A stretch of 64,000 nucleotides of DNA from Lottia gigantea. Lineage: Eukaryota > Mollusca > Gastropoda > Lottiidae. Location of the stretch: NCBI RefSeq assembly GCF_000327385.1, contig NW_008710397.1, positions 1,201,178 through 1,265,177 on the forward strand. The letters are read 5' to 3'. The notes below the pieces were generated by a model. That model did no database searches, was not told the origin of the DNA, and saw only the letters and a program-made list of their open reading frames with translations. This document shows, one piece after another, positions 35,037-46,984 of this stretch. Within the stretch, counting starts at the first letter, position 1, and every line of letters starts with the position of its first letter. Position numbers and translations under genes: made by a program.

Positions 35037-35819
35037 CCTCTGTCTCTGAATGCAAAGGCATTTATGTTTGAATTATGCGTAATATAGGTCTCGAAATTAT
35101 AACATGACTCACTGTTATAAACAGTTTAAAACCTTTTTATTAAAATCAAAGTAAAAGGTAACAAGAATTATTATATAAAGTATATACCTATTATCAGTGA
35201 TAAAGCACGTTTGTGACAATAACTTACCAAGAATCTCCATCTCTTTGATTATTTCTCTATCGGCAGGGTGTTTAGGTGCAATTTGAATAGACCGGGTTAT
35301 CTCAAAAGAATATCAAAAACATCTTTTAAGAAATCATTTCAAAAAATACCCCTATCGTGAAATCGCACATAATTTTCGCTTATTGGCAAAGCATTGGATG
35401 GCAATGAAGCATTACGTAGTGCTAACGAAAGCGTGGCGGAAAATAATGTTCTTTAGAAATCAGATTTGTAAAAGGTAGACACCTATTAAAATTTTGTACT
35501 CAAAAATCAACAACGGAACGCTATGTTGTATTATTTTATACAATTTTCTTAAGTCCATAATGAAAACCATTAGCATGCATTGATTAGGTAATTGCTCATA
35601 CGTACCCATGCATATTTTTCCTTAAGAAATCAGAAAACTTTGCTGGTTTAAAGAATTTCCTTCTTTGAAATTTGTTGAAGAGAAAGGGGCAAGTAAGCGT
35701 AAAAAGTTTTTATCGCAGTTATTAGGGCGAGTTTGTGCGTCTTTGACAGCTCATCTAAATCTACTGTCATCATTAGGATAGCTCTGTTTGAAATGAGGGT
35801 CAACTTTCTAAAATTTATT
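35037..35819. other. no recognisable gene
   Basis: AT-rich unique sequence. Nothing beyond short ORFs. Confidence 0.45.
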
Positions 35820-36141
35820 TTCACAATGTCAAGCTATTACGAACTTCGTACTTCACAATGTCAAGCTATTACGAACTTCGTACTTCACAATGTCAAGCTA
35901 TTACGAACTTCGTACCTCACAATGTCAAGCTGTTACGAACTTCGTATTTCACAATGTCAAGCTATTACGAACTTCCTACTTCACAATGTCAAGCTATAAC
36001 GAACTTCGTACTTCACAATGTCAAGCTATAAAGAACTTCGTACTTCACAGTGTCAAGCTATTACGAACTCCGTACTTCACAATGTCAAGCTATTACGAAT
36101 TTCGTACTTCACAATGTCAAATTATTACGAGCTTCGTACTT
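35820..36141. repeat. 32-bp tandem array joined to MITE family C
   Basis: About ten units of CACAATGTCAAGCTATTACG followed by AACTTCGTACTT. The unit is the reverse complement of the tail found in family C elements (for example TAATAGTTTGACATTGTGAA near 36360), so it seems to have grown from the element's own end. Confidence 0.9.
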
Positions 36142-36400
36142 AAACCTCGATTTGATTGGATTGTAGGCCAGTGAACACAGCCTATCAGCCCTCGACAGAT
36201 GGGCTGTAAAAATCATGGCTATGTGATCACAGACTTTCTGCCGAGGCGTCTGATTGGCTGTATTCGCTGGCGTACAATTCAATCAAATCGATTCATTTGC
36301 AAACTTTCTTGATACAAGAAAGGTGGCGATTGCAGTCAATGTATAAGTAAGAAGTTCATAATAGTTTGACATTGTGAAAATGTCAAATATTGGACCCGTC
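36142..36400. mobile_element. MITE family C
   Basis: GATTTGATTGGATTGTAGGC at the left and GCGTACAATTCAATCAAATC as the inverse at 36269-36290. Between them are GGCTGTATTCGCTGG and CTTTCTGCCGAGG. The tail is AATAGTTTGACATTGTGAAA. Confidence 0.7.
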
Positions 36401-37185
36401 TGAATATTCATAGTATAGCCTGTGTGGGATAAACATTACCTTTCTTATTACCATTACCAATTAACTGCTGCTTACAATTACCTTGAAGCATTGGAGTAAT
36501 TTGTAATGTTTGACATGCTGAATATATTGTAAGCGATTACCGTTACTTACAATGTAATCATTATTTGAATTGCAAATTGTCAGCAATCGTGTATATTTAA
36601 AGAAAAAAATTAGTTTTCGTTGATTTACTTTAAAATGAATGACGTAAACATTCAAAGAAAAAGAAAATGTTTAGAAATTGCATGCATCTTAAAATAGGTT
36701 TAAATGATCCAAAAATCTGAAGGAAAAAAACGCTATTATTTTGACAATAGAATGATCTACTTTCATGAAATGGGATGATAAAGCTTGAATGCACTTACTA
36801 TGATCCGTAAGATATTACGAGTCTAAGCTATGGGAAAACTTAGAAGCGTGAAGCTTTATTAAATAGCTAAACGGGTGGTTAACAAAATGAAAGGCTTAAA
36901 GAAAATATCAAAGGAAACGTGTATGGTGTAGACTATTTGAAACTCGGTTATATTTTTCTAAGTGATACATCATAATCGTATACCGAAAAATCCTGATCGT
37001 CACTGCATCAAGCATCAACACAAGCGCAAAAGAGGTTATTATCAACGTTTTACGTTTTACTGTAACATTAACTTCATGAAAATTATAGAGCAATTTTGGT
37101 GGGGACGGGGTGGTCTCATATAGTCGCCCCAATCAGTCGCCTTATCAGGCCCTCACAAAACCTTCTCCGAACCTCAATTAATTTA
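36401..37185. other. no recognisable gene
   Basis: AT-rich sequence with no repeat family I could match and no convincing ORF. Confidence 0.45.
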
Positions 37186-37690
37186 GCCACCTCAGTCGAC
37201 AAAGTAGCCAATTTGAACCTCTGACGATATAGTAACCCAATTAGAACCTCTAACGATATAGTAACCTTATCCAAACCTCAGAGAATTTAGTTAACCAATA
37301 AGAACCTCCAACGATATAGTTACCCAATAAGAACCTCTAACGATTTAGTACCCCAATAAGAACCTCTAACGTTATAGTAACCCGATTTGAACCTCTAACG
37401 ATATAGTAACCAGATTTGAACCTCTAACGATATAGTATCCCGATTTGAACCACTAACGATATAGTTACCCAATAAGAACCTCTAACGATTTAGTACCCCA
37501 ATAAGAACCTCTAACGTTATAGTAACCCGATTTGAACCTCTAACGATATAGTAACCAGATTTGAACCTCTAACGATATAGTATCCCAATTTGAACCTCTA
37601 ACGATATAGTAACCTTATCCGAACCTCATACGATTCAGTTAACTTGCCATCCAATCCGACCCTAAAAATACTGAGTCACCCAATCCGACC
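37186..37690. repeat. 29-bp tandem array
   Basis: About 16 units of TAACCCGATTTGAACCTC followed by TAACGATATAG, with CCAATAAGAACC variants. A block of five units near 37320-37440 is repeated as a higher-order unit at 37470-37590. Confidence 0.9.
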
Positions 37691-38527
37691 CTCGGCGATT
37701 GAGAAACACTATTCGACATGTCAACGGGAAGCAGTCTATATATACACAATTACTTTTTTTGTCGCCTTACACCCTCTTTAATGTAGGTAATAAATGAGTT
37801 TCAGTCGATTATAATAGGCAAATTATAGGGATTCAAATAAGCGAGCAGAATTGTTTGAAATGATAATAAACATAAGTCTTGATTTATTAAAATAAGTAAA
37901 GCAGAACGAAGTAATAGTATATTTCAAGTTGTGTTATCCCCTTGTATTATTTTCCAAGTGTAATCATGTATAAAGGTATAAGAATGCACTTGTTTCGGGG
38001 TTTGCGTCAGAAAAGACTGTCTATTTGTTTGTCCCAATAGATTTTAACAGCTAAAGTCAAATACAATAGCTCAATCTATCTTGCAAACCATTTAAATTAT
38101 ATTATTATTTCGTTTTGTGCTTTTTCACATTCCATAGTTTAAATCTTTAACCTTTGAAACTGAATATAAATCCGAAACGAAATGAAATAGGAAAACGATT
38201 GGAAACCAATAAGAAACAGTTGAGGCTCCGAAAGAGGTGTGTGTGTTTGGGGGAGGGGGGGGGGGGCGCTCAAAAGGCACAGAAATACATTTTTGGTGGA
38301 AATGTGTATTGTTTCATTGTTAAAATGTAATAATATTGACAGAACACTGTTTCAAAATGCAAAATTCATGTTTTGTCCGGGGACACCCACCCCCTATACA
38401 ATGGATTCGAAAATATTTGATTCGCTCCAATTTCATTTTTATTCTAAAGATGTCATTTTTATAATATAACTTATTTCCAATTTGATATATTTCAGAAATA
38501 GAAGAGTTTTAATACCGGCCCAAGAAG

Positions 38528-38540
38528 ATGCCCCATACAG
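38528..38540 (+). CDS. poxn: Pox neuro coding exon 1 (start codon)
   Basis: ATG CCC CAT ACA G, then donor GTAAATATG. Only 13 coding bases, phase 1. An acceptor-like TATATTTCAG ends at 38495, so transcripts may enter here from an upstream non-coding exon. Confidence 0.85.
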
Positions 38541-41500
38541 GTAAATATGATTTTTTTCTGCTCTCACAGACAAGATTTCAACAATAATTTATCACTTGGT
38601 GAAAAGCAAAAATTGCAGAAAAGATTAAATGATAAAAATATTCAGGTATTTTATTCAAAAAACGCATCACAATCTGTATGAATGAGTTGTACTATATATT
38701 GAATGAATTTCAAATAGTCCTACTGAAAATTATAATAAAAATTTGAATTGCAAATAATTGAATTTGGCATTGGAACACAAATGTGCTTGATGAATTCTGA
38801 AATATTCGATTTTCGATTTACCGATGAGAGCGTGAAGGCAGTAAATGTAGAAGATATAAGGGGATGAAAGAGAGGTATTTAAGTTCACGAATTGCTATGC
38901 AATTATGAAACTTTATGAAGAATTTTGAAAGTTTGGTCAATTTACCGATGAGAGCGTAATGGCAGTAAATGTAGAAGATAGGGGATGAAAGCCAACGCTT
39001 GATCGGATCCCAAATTACCGCACCCTCTTTCCTAACTTGAGTGTGTGAACATGATAGTTTCTCAGAAAGGTATTTAAGTTCACGAATTGCTATGCAATTA
39101 TAAAATCCTGATAGTAATCATTGTGAATCATTCAAACTACACCTCATCGCATTTCACTTTTTATGCTTTTTTTTTCTTTTCCTTATCGACGTTAAGTGTA
39201 GAGCGATGTGTACGAAAATTTCTACCCAAATTGTAAATTGGTGCAGATTACATCGATATGTGGGTACAGATTTATCGGCGTTTCTTTGATGTATTTCGCG
39301 CTACCTGTATTAATTGTAGACAGTTAAATAAGAAATTGTGTAGCTTGGTTCCACCTGAGTAAAATATAATATCATCTAACATCTTTTCGTTTTTTAAATA
39401 AGATCATTGTCTTTTTTGAAGAGAGCCGTCGAGTTTTTATGACTATATAAAAATAAGGGTGTTTTTGAAATCAGTGTGAATTGAACTGTATGGGTAAACA
39501 CACTGTAATGATGCGGAGATAATGAGCTACACGACTTTGATCAAGTATGACGGACAAGAAAGACCGGTTTTCAATTCTTCTATCGCCTATTAAAATATTC
39601 AAAAAAGAGAAAACTCATTTTCAGAATGGCAATCATTTCATTTCGTTTCAAAAAAAAATTGGGATTTTCAAATCACGAATTTTAACAATAGTTTATTAAA
39701 TCTTCTTTTATGGAGATAATTTTAGATATTATATTATTATTACCCATACATCTGTTTTATTTTAACGAATCAAAAATCTACTACATGAAATGCTTAACTA
39801 CCTCAGGAACTGGTTGAACCATGTCTCTGAATGAATTTTGTCTTTCATTTCACAAATATTCAAAATATATAATTTCGATTACATACTATTTTCCTAAGAA
39901 TGACCTTGTTTCCATAAAAAAAATACATTAAACTTGGTAAAAACACTATGCAAAAAAATGAAAAAAATAAATTCCCTCACAGAAATCATTATTGAACCAA
40001 TGATATTTCAGATGTATTTTTTAATGGTTGAAATTTTTGTCAACCAAAGGACGATTCCAAATTACTAAGTTCTTAAATATAGCGTCTGGATAACATAAAC
40101 TATAAACTTTGGATTCTTTTGAATGTAAGATTAAGAGACTCGATCGAATAATATCTCTATGTATACAAGATCTGGAATTTGCAGTTTTTGAAGTCAATTG
40201 ATTCTTTATTTGATGCCGATAGAAGTTCTTTTAGAAGCCAAAAGCTCCCCAATGGGATACTTTCAATTGTTCCAGAAAATATTATCTTATACCTTAGCTT
40301 AAAGATGGGTTTCCTTATTTTTTAGTGTCAAATTAAGCAAACTATTTGCCAATGAATTATCATGTATTCTTAATCATATTATTATGTTCTTATTGTATAT
40401 AATTTTTATATAAGTTTTAAGTTTTAATCAATCATAAATGTCCATGTATGTACAGTCTGGATAAACAAAAAAAGACTTTTTGACCTTTTTTGATCAGTCA
40501 CTCATTGGAATTCTTCTGATAATTCTCTTCTAATATAGCTAATTATGAATTAAATTATCTTTAATTTCTGTGTATACTTACCATCTCTTCATCCTCGCTT
40601 CAGGTCAAACTGGTGTGAACCAGTTGGGAGGTGTATTTGTCAATGGAAGACCATTACCAGACCAAGTTAGAAGACGTATCGTAGAATTAGCTCAGATGGG
40701 AGTTCGACCTTGTGATATTTCTCGCCAATTGTTGGTTTCACATGGATGTGTTAGTAAAATATTAACACGGTTTTATGAAACCGGTTCTATTAAACCGGGT
40801 TCCATTGGTGGAAGCAAACCAAAAGTAAGTACTTGTACTTACTTATAATTCTTTGGAACTTATAAACTAAAAGAAAAATGTGAAATTTTAGAAACCGTGT
40901 AGGACTAGGCCTATATTCTTTACAAACTTTAAATAACGGAACACAATTTTATGGTATACTACTCCTGAGTTTTATTGTCCACAACGTTTCAACAATTTAC
41001 AATTTTTCACCTGATTGTGACAATGTAGAAACGTTGTGTAAAATAAAATTAGGAGTAGTATACCATAAAATTGTGTTCCGTTATTTAATGTGATCTCTAC
41101 CCCTAAATGTCGCTTAAGGATTACTTACAAAATTTTGTAACTTTGTTTTTCAGCAAGTAGCAACGCCATTGGTTGTGAGAAAAATACTGGAATTAAAGCA
41201 ACAGAACCCTTCAATATTTGCCTGGGAAATTCGTGATCAACTTTTGGCACAGACAGTTTGTGACGATAACACCATTCCTAGTGTTAGTTCTATAAATAGA
41301 ATATTACGGAACGCCAGTATGTGTTCAGACTATTCCTTTGAGACGGATATGCTGACCTCCCGTTTCAGTGCCACTGGACCACCTCGTCCTGCGGTTCCAA
41401 CCTTTTTACCAACTTCTCCATATCCACCATCTTGGTTCCCCTTACCAATACCAGTTCCAGGTTTGTCCTATCCTCGTTTAGTACAACCATTACCAACTAC

Positions 41501-44500
41501 TGTGGACAGAGATACTCGTCAGAGACTCGGTCTGGAATCAATTTCTCCAGATCCAACAACACTAGGAAGTTCTAGTCTACCAGGCGATAAGCCTAGATCA
41601 TCTAGACCATTGGAAAGAAGTGAGGATTCAGCTTTCAAACGTAAGGTAGACGAAGACACCAATTCTGGTATGTAAATTTTTGAATTTGTTTCTATCTTGT
41701 ATAAATATGACGTGATGTCGGTGGCTAATATTGATTCCTATTGATTGTCATATCGCCAATGAAATGAAAATCATATGAATGTTATATAGTTTATTGGATG
41801 TTTAAATATCTTTCCAATCTTACACTCCTTTTTAAAAATAAAAATCGAGGGGTTTTTACCCCCCCCCCCCCCCCCCCTCTCCAACAAACACACTTTCAAA
41901 TTTCTAAGCATTATACATACAGAGAGAACTGCCTGTTAACCCCCGTTAGAATTCCATTAGGTCCCTTCACATTTTGAATCTTAGTAACGCCACAGTTAAT
42001 GCTTAGATAATGCTTCATACTGCACTGTGAATAACATATTTCAATGCAAGTATAATGATTATTAATGAAGCGATTGATTGGAGTTAAAACTCTAATCGAC
42101 TTGAACAGTTCACATACAATCTCTTATCAAATATCTTTTAGAATCCATGAATTAAACCGAATATTATCTTTTCAATAATATTACCTCTTAAACAATAGCT
42201 ATGTTTGGTTCCATATGGTAAATTTTCTTTAAAATACTCTAAAATATTGGAAAAATTGACTGACAGAGCATGTTTCCCGTCAAAATAACAGGTTTAATGA
42301 GACAAAATAACAAAAGAGCTTTTTGATTATTGTACTATTATTTCATATTTTCAAACTAATTCAATACTGTATTGAATACATTGCTTTTATTCACGGTCGA
42401 CGTCAAGGATCACTTCTAACGCTACCTTTCTTAATGTGTCTTAATAATGAACCTGTCAATATTGAATCAAATCAATGAATGCGATCTAAGGAAACAATAT
42501 TTTGTTAAATAATATGAAGTCAATCTGTTCGTAATTTTCTTGACATGCATCACGTGCCAAGACATAGCAAGAAAATGGCGGAAAAATATTCTTTATCGGA
42601 GTATTGTGGTGGCAGAAAACCGATTTCAATAATTGACATTTAATATTCTTTTTAACTATATATTTTTTGACGTTTTTAAAATATATGTATGATATTTTTG
42701 TATTTTTATTTATTTTTCAAAAGTCACAATATTCAAGTTTCGTTTAAATTCGAAAATTGGTTCATCAGGCCTAAAACGGAAGCATCATTTTTTTAAACTT
42801 TGACTTTTATTTTTAGAAAATTTTAATAATTTATTTTCCTGTTCTCAAAATTGAAGCAAAAAATTAGAACATAAAACTTCGTGGCATTTTCTTCTTTGTA
42901 CGAAATCATAGAAAATCGAAATGAATGCCGTTTTACGGTCTACTGTCTACACCTGATTGTATCAAAAATTGGATCGAAAGTTTCGCAGTGTGGTTCAGGT
43001 TCTCTGAATGTAATTTTCAATAAATCTAATACACTTCTTAAGTCAGTGGTTTCTAAATGAGATGAAATACTGAATAATTAAAATCTGTATTAATCGCTTG
43101 AACAGATAGATATCTTCTTTCGTGAGCATTACAGTCATTATTATCTCTACAACTAATTCAATTTTCCTTGAACTTTTAATTAATATCAGGAAGAATATTC
43201 GGGTCATGGGCGTTTGTAAACGGTGGGGTATCTTTGAAAATACGTTTTTCATTTCCCAATTGTTAAAGATGGGTTCCCTTATTTTCATTTATGACAATGA
43301 AAATGCTAATACTTATATGAATAGAAAGTAAAGCTGTTCTAATGACTTGGAAAAATATCAGTTTGTCTCACAAAGCCATAATTAATACATAATTAGCTAA
43401 ATAAGAAGAGAATTACAAGAAGAATTCCAGTGAGTGACCGGTCAAGAAAGGTCAAAAACTTTGTTTTGTTTATCCAGATTGTACTTAAATGGACATTTAT
43501 GATCGGTTTCAATTCTTAATTTTATGCTATAAGAACATATAAGATTTAGAATACATGATAATTCATTGGAAACACCAACGGATCAAATAGTCTGCTTAAT
43601 TTGAAACTAAAAATAGGAAAACCCATCTTTAATCATAATAGCCTTGATTTGGAAATTTATAAATTTAATCCACAAAAATTCATTTTTATTGTTCGTCTTC
43701 TTTGCTTTATCAAGTATGCATTAAACAGTAGGATGTAAAACTCCGTGTTATTTTTTCGATGTTAAAACAAAAACGATTGAAAAATTAAAAGAAAAAAATT
43801 CTGTCAAAAAATTTCATGCTCGATCATACATAATCCGTAACATTGATAACACTGCTAATCCCTTAATCCAAAATCCTAAGACTATAAGAGATAATTTCAG
43901 ATAAAATCCATTACTCGCCAAAAGGAAAAGATAAGGTTTCCTTTAAGCCAAGTTGTCAATTTGGCATATATAGCTTTAACTTTCGCCAACACAAGTGGCA
44001 GGTGTTTCTCTTGTTTGATGAATGGTTTGATAGACCACAAAAGTTGATTAAAATTTCGAGACGGTGGAAATTATTCTGATGTTAAACTGGGAAATAGAAT
44101 AGACGAAGGAGGGATGTGTGAAGATTATTATCATGTTTATATTTCTACTTGGGAATAATTTATGACCAGCTTTACCTCATTAAATTATCACAAATACAAA
44201 ATACTCAACATTTGTCAAATTTAGAATTCTAATTTAACATTATGATCAAATCGGGAGTAATTTTGATGTATTTGCCACCCATAACTTTTTGTTATAAATA
44301 CTGTGATTCTACAATACAACATACACAGTTCATCATCAAATACAACAATGACAATATTAAATAATATATTACACAACACGGCACATGCAGTCATAAATAT
44401 AACAGCATCAATATAATATATTATAATACACACACAACAACACAGCATAGATATAGCAGTATAAAAACACAATATAAAACAACACAAAGCTTAAATACAA

Positions 44501-45826
44501 CAGCAGTCAACAGCAATACAACTACATAAAGAACATATCAACATCACACAGCATAAACTATTAAATAACACATAACATAAATACAACATCACGCAACAGT
44601 AATATGAAAACAAAGAAAACATATCAACTTAGAATATAAAACAACACAAAATAAATACAACATCACACAACATCGATATGACTGAAGAAAAACACACACA
44701 AAATAAAACAACATAAATACAACATCACGCAATTACGATATGAGTACGAAGCAAATATAAGATCATAAAATATATAACAAAACACAACAAGACTACAACA
44801 TAACACAGCATAAATACAACAACACACAATATAAATACAACAAAACACATGACAACAAAACCTAATATGCAAGCATATGTCCTATATTATTTTTTGGATA
44901 TTCTAGTCTGAAATCACTTAAATACTAAATAGTAATACGATACCATCAAACAATCCAAAATGCAACCATGAATACTTTTCATATATGAATTCTGTTTCGT
45001 AAAAAGCATAAATTTATAGCAAGTGGATCCCCCGTCGTCTTAGTATTCTACACCCCACATATTTCATATGGAAATCACTACAAAAGCTATTTACTGTTTT
45101 AATAATGTTTCTCGTTATGCTTAACAATGCAACTCGCTATGGTTTCGCTCCTGCGACTTGATAAGTGGTCTGTTTGAAAACTGTTTAATAACTCTCGGTG
45201 AAATGGTGTCATTTTTATCAATGAAAAAATAAATTTAACCGTCTAATATTTATATATTTTCATTCAACTTCTGACATCCCAATCACAACGGTGTTTATCC
45301 TCCGTAACAAAATAGTGCTCTCCATCAAGTTGAGAATGATAGGTGGCAATTAACTGTCAAATAACGTCGTATTGTGCGTTTATTGCAAGGATTTTGCGTT
45401 TGATTTCAAGAGTTTTAACAACACCCTTATGTTATACTTCACTATTTTTCAGACACGTCAAGTGACAACCGACCAACATCAAATAAAAGGATCCGTTTGG
45501 AAACAGAAGACAGTGACAAGGAAGGGGAGATAATCTCAAAGACCCCCCAAGAGGAGGAAATCAAAATGGAGGACAAGTGTTTCAAACCACCGCCCATCGG
45601 TTTATCAAAACACACAAGCAGACCCCTTTATTTCGGACTCAATTCACGATTGACGACGTCAGTTGGTGTTTATCCACAGGATTCCTTATGTGTCCCAAGA
45701 GTTATGCCTTATCCACTTGTAAACACCAGTTTTAGTCCCCTTCATCATCCGCAATCAATCCGTTCATTTTATCCATTCCATTTAAGTCCGTTTTCACCTA
45801 GTTCTAGCCATGTGTCACCGTCGTGA
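38528..45826 (+). CDS. poxn: Pox neuro-type Pax transcription factor (4 coding exons)
   Basis: Exons 38528-38540, 40604-40824, 41154-41667 and 45453-45826 join with GT-AG introns and matching phases into 374 codons (373 residues). The start [14 protein letters not shown] matches the start of Drosophila Pox neuro as I recall it (MPHTGQAGVNQLGG). The paired domain (about 5-132) shows Pox neuro-like marks [29 protein letters not shown] and INRILRN rather than Pax2/5/8, Pax1/9, Pax3/7 or Pax6 forms. No homeodomain. The rest is Pro/Ser-rich with basic patches ([15 protein letters not shown]) that could serve nuclear import. It should act as a nuclear DNA-binding regulator, in other animals of sensory neuron fate. 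A lophotrochozoan Pax-beta gene is the main alternative. Confidence 0.93.
38817..39112. repeat. local tandem duplication in Pox neuro intron 1
   Basis: TTTACCGATGAGAGCGT(G/A)A...AGGGGATGAAAG starts at 38817 and again at 38939. AGGTATTTAAGTTCACGAAT and TTGCTATGCAATTAT also occur twice. The second copy holds about 70 extra bases (from CCAACGCTTGATCGGATCCC to ATAGTTTCTC) absent from the first. Confidence 0.8.
40299..40562 (+). mobile_element. MITE family B, 3' part lost, against the Pox neuro exon 2 acceptor
   Basis: Starts TTAAAGATGGGTTTCCTTAT and runs to AGCTAATTATGAATTAAAT. The right third of the family is missing. It stops about 40 bases before the acceptor of the paired-domain exon. Confidence 0.8.
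40604..40824 (+). CDS. poxn: Pox neuro exon 2 (PAI half of the paired domain)
   Basis: Acceptor CTCGCTTCAG, then codons for [20 protein letters not shown] through [14 protein letters not shown], donor GTAAGTAC. Ends in phase 0. Confidence 0.95.
40929..41088. mobile_element. 160-bp palindromic MITE in Pox neuro intron 2
   Basis: Starts TTAAATAACGGAACACAATT and ends with its exact inverse. The arms of about 60-70 bases include GGTATACTACTCCT and CACAACGTTTC. The arm sequence is the unit of the array at 33575. It sits 65 bases before exon 3. Confidence 0.85.
41154..41667 (+). CDS. poxn: Pox neuro exon 3 (RED half of the paired domain and linker)
   Basis: Acceptor TTTGTTTTTCAG, then [28 protein letters not shown] and [14 protein letters not shown] Pro-rich stretch and a charged segment ending [10 protein letters not shown] follow. 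Donor GTATGTAAAT at 41668. Confidence 0.95.
41668..43262. other. Pox neuro intron 3, first part; nothing recognised
   Basis: AT-rich intron with a run of about 19 C residues at 41859-41877. No exon or repeat family recognised. Confidence 0.5.
43263..43632 (-). mobile_element. MITE family B, inverted, complete ends
   Basis: Starts TTAAAGATGGGTTCCCTTAT and ends AGGAAAACCCATCTTTAA. It holds AAGCAGACTATTTGATCCG-type and GACCGGTCAAGAAAGGTCAA blocks in family order. It is the best-preserved pair of termini in the window. Confidence 0.85.
44380..44875. repeat. degenerate AC/AT-rich tandem array
   Basis: Irregular units around AAATACAACATCACACAACA and AACACAGCATAAATACAACA of about 22-60 bases. The minus-strand ORFs here (rich in Cys, Tyr, Val and Ile) come from the repeat, not from a gene. 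Confidence 0.75.
45453..45826 (+). CDS. poxn: Pox neuro exon 4 (C-terminal region and stop)
   Basis: Acceptor CTATTTTTCAG. The split Asp codon continues [20 protein letters not shown], followed by an acidic stretch and a Ser/Pro/Phe-rich end ([16 protein letters not shown]) and the stop TGA. The Ser/Asp run reads smoothly across the junction, which supports the join. The 3' UTR runs into the gap at 45992. Confidence 0.88.
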
Positions 45827-45991
45827 AATTCTGTGTATGTTTCTCTTGTCGATTCATGTGTATGTTCAACGTTTACCACGACACCGACGAGGCCAATACG
45901 AAGGGAAACTGTTGATAATTGAAAATACAATGTTGTACTAGAAATGTTGGCAGACTTTGACTTTAAAAATATATCATTTTTTTTGGGGGGG

Positions 45992-46041
45992 NNNNNNNNN
46001 NNNNNNNNNNNNNNNNNNNNNNNNNNNNNNNNNNNNNNNNN
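45992..46041. other. assembly gap (50 N)
   Basis: A run of 50 N, preceded by a G run. The size is a placeholder. It lies in the presumed 3' UTR or flank of the Pox neuro gene. Confidence 0.99.
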
Positions 46042-46159
46042 GCCTGTGGGTTCTCAAAGAATTATATTTTGAAACACTTTTTTTTTGTTTCACAATCTTT
46101 GTGTATCTATTGACATTTAGAATCAACAATTACTGTATAGAGGTTACCTATGAAAAACA

Positions 46160-46275
46160 ATTGCGTATCGGTGAGATATCACAAAGTTTGTATGTGTATC
46201 CGGGACACTGATATCATCGATTTGCACCATTCCAATTCCAGTCAAACTTTTTCTTTCCACTAAAAGTAAGCATTT
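46160..46275 (+). mobile_element. MITE family A, left-arm fragment
   Basis: CAAAGTTTGTATGTGTATCC, GGGACACTGATATCATCGAT and TTGCACCATTCCAATTCCAG match the left arm of 9166-9490. Confidence 0.6.
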
Positions 46276-46984
46276 TATAATTGATTGTTGTTTGGTAGAG
46301 TTTCGATAAGAAAAGAAGTTACTGAATGCTAATTAACGGCTTAACTTGTTTTTATGTTGTCGGTTGGGGTCGTATTAACAGATAAGTGTACAAATGTATT
46401 TGGGTCTCAAATAGTGGCGGCGCAAGTGGGGGTACAGGGGGGGAGGAGGGTGCTGCAGTTGTCCTTTTAGATAAAAATGGACTGCACCCCAATTGTACCC
46501 CAAATTTATTTTGAACAAATTTAACAATATGATTATTATACGTTTTTGCACCAAAATATGAGTCAGAATGCACAAAAGAATTGTCTCTATGAGAACTATT
46601 AGGCATCCTCGGAGTTGCCAAATTTGAAATTCAGTCTGGACAGTATTTCTATTCGCGCTGTTTTTACGCTGAATAAAATTGATCTCATTTTCTGAATAAG
46701 AAGTTGTTTATTATTAATATTATGTATATTTATTTGTAAATTTATGAGTTTTGTTTGATAATAAAAGATTACTTTGTTAATGTATCTTCCGGTGGCGACT
46801 TCAAGATTGGAGGAGGGGGAGGGGGGGGGGGAGGGAAGCCCCCTCCCAATGTACTCCATTGGGCCAATGAGGACGAACAAATTCATGCAATGTGCAATGA
46901 AGACGCCACGCATTGTGTTCTGAAGACGGGCGACGCCACGCATTGTGTTCTGAAGACGGAGCACACCATACAGTGTACATTTAG
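46276..46984. other. no gene; hAT-like end and G-rich tract
   Basis: AGTGGCGGCGCAAGTGGGGG at 46413 looks like a hAT-type terminus, and a G-rich run lies near 46810-46840. Short repeats of GACGCCACGCATTGTGTTCT occur twice near 46900-46950. The ORFs at 46352-46997 read through these and are not convincing. Confidence 0.5.

Noticed and set aside
35733-36174. ORFs of 88-94 residues
   Set aside because: They read through the 32-bp array; the unit length is not a multiple of three, so the repeats simply cycle through open frames.
40570-41675. Pax2/5/8 or Pax6 identity
   Set aside because: The paired domain carries RRRIVELAQ and [20 protein letters not shown], there is no homeodomain, and the MPHTGQ start fits Pox neuro better.
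44221-44872. Cys/Val/Ile-rich membrane proteins on the minus strand
   Set aside because: They are translations of a degenerate AC/AT-rich repeat.
45957-46211. ORF across the gap
   Set aside because: It includes unknown bases and continues into a MITE fragment.
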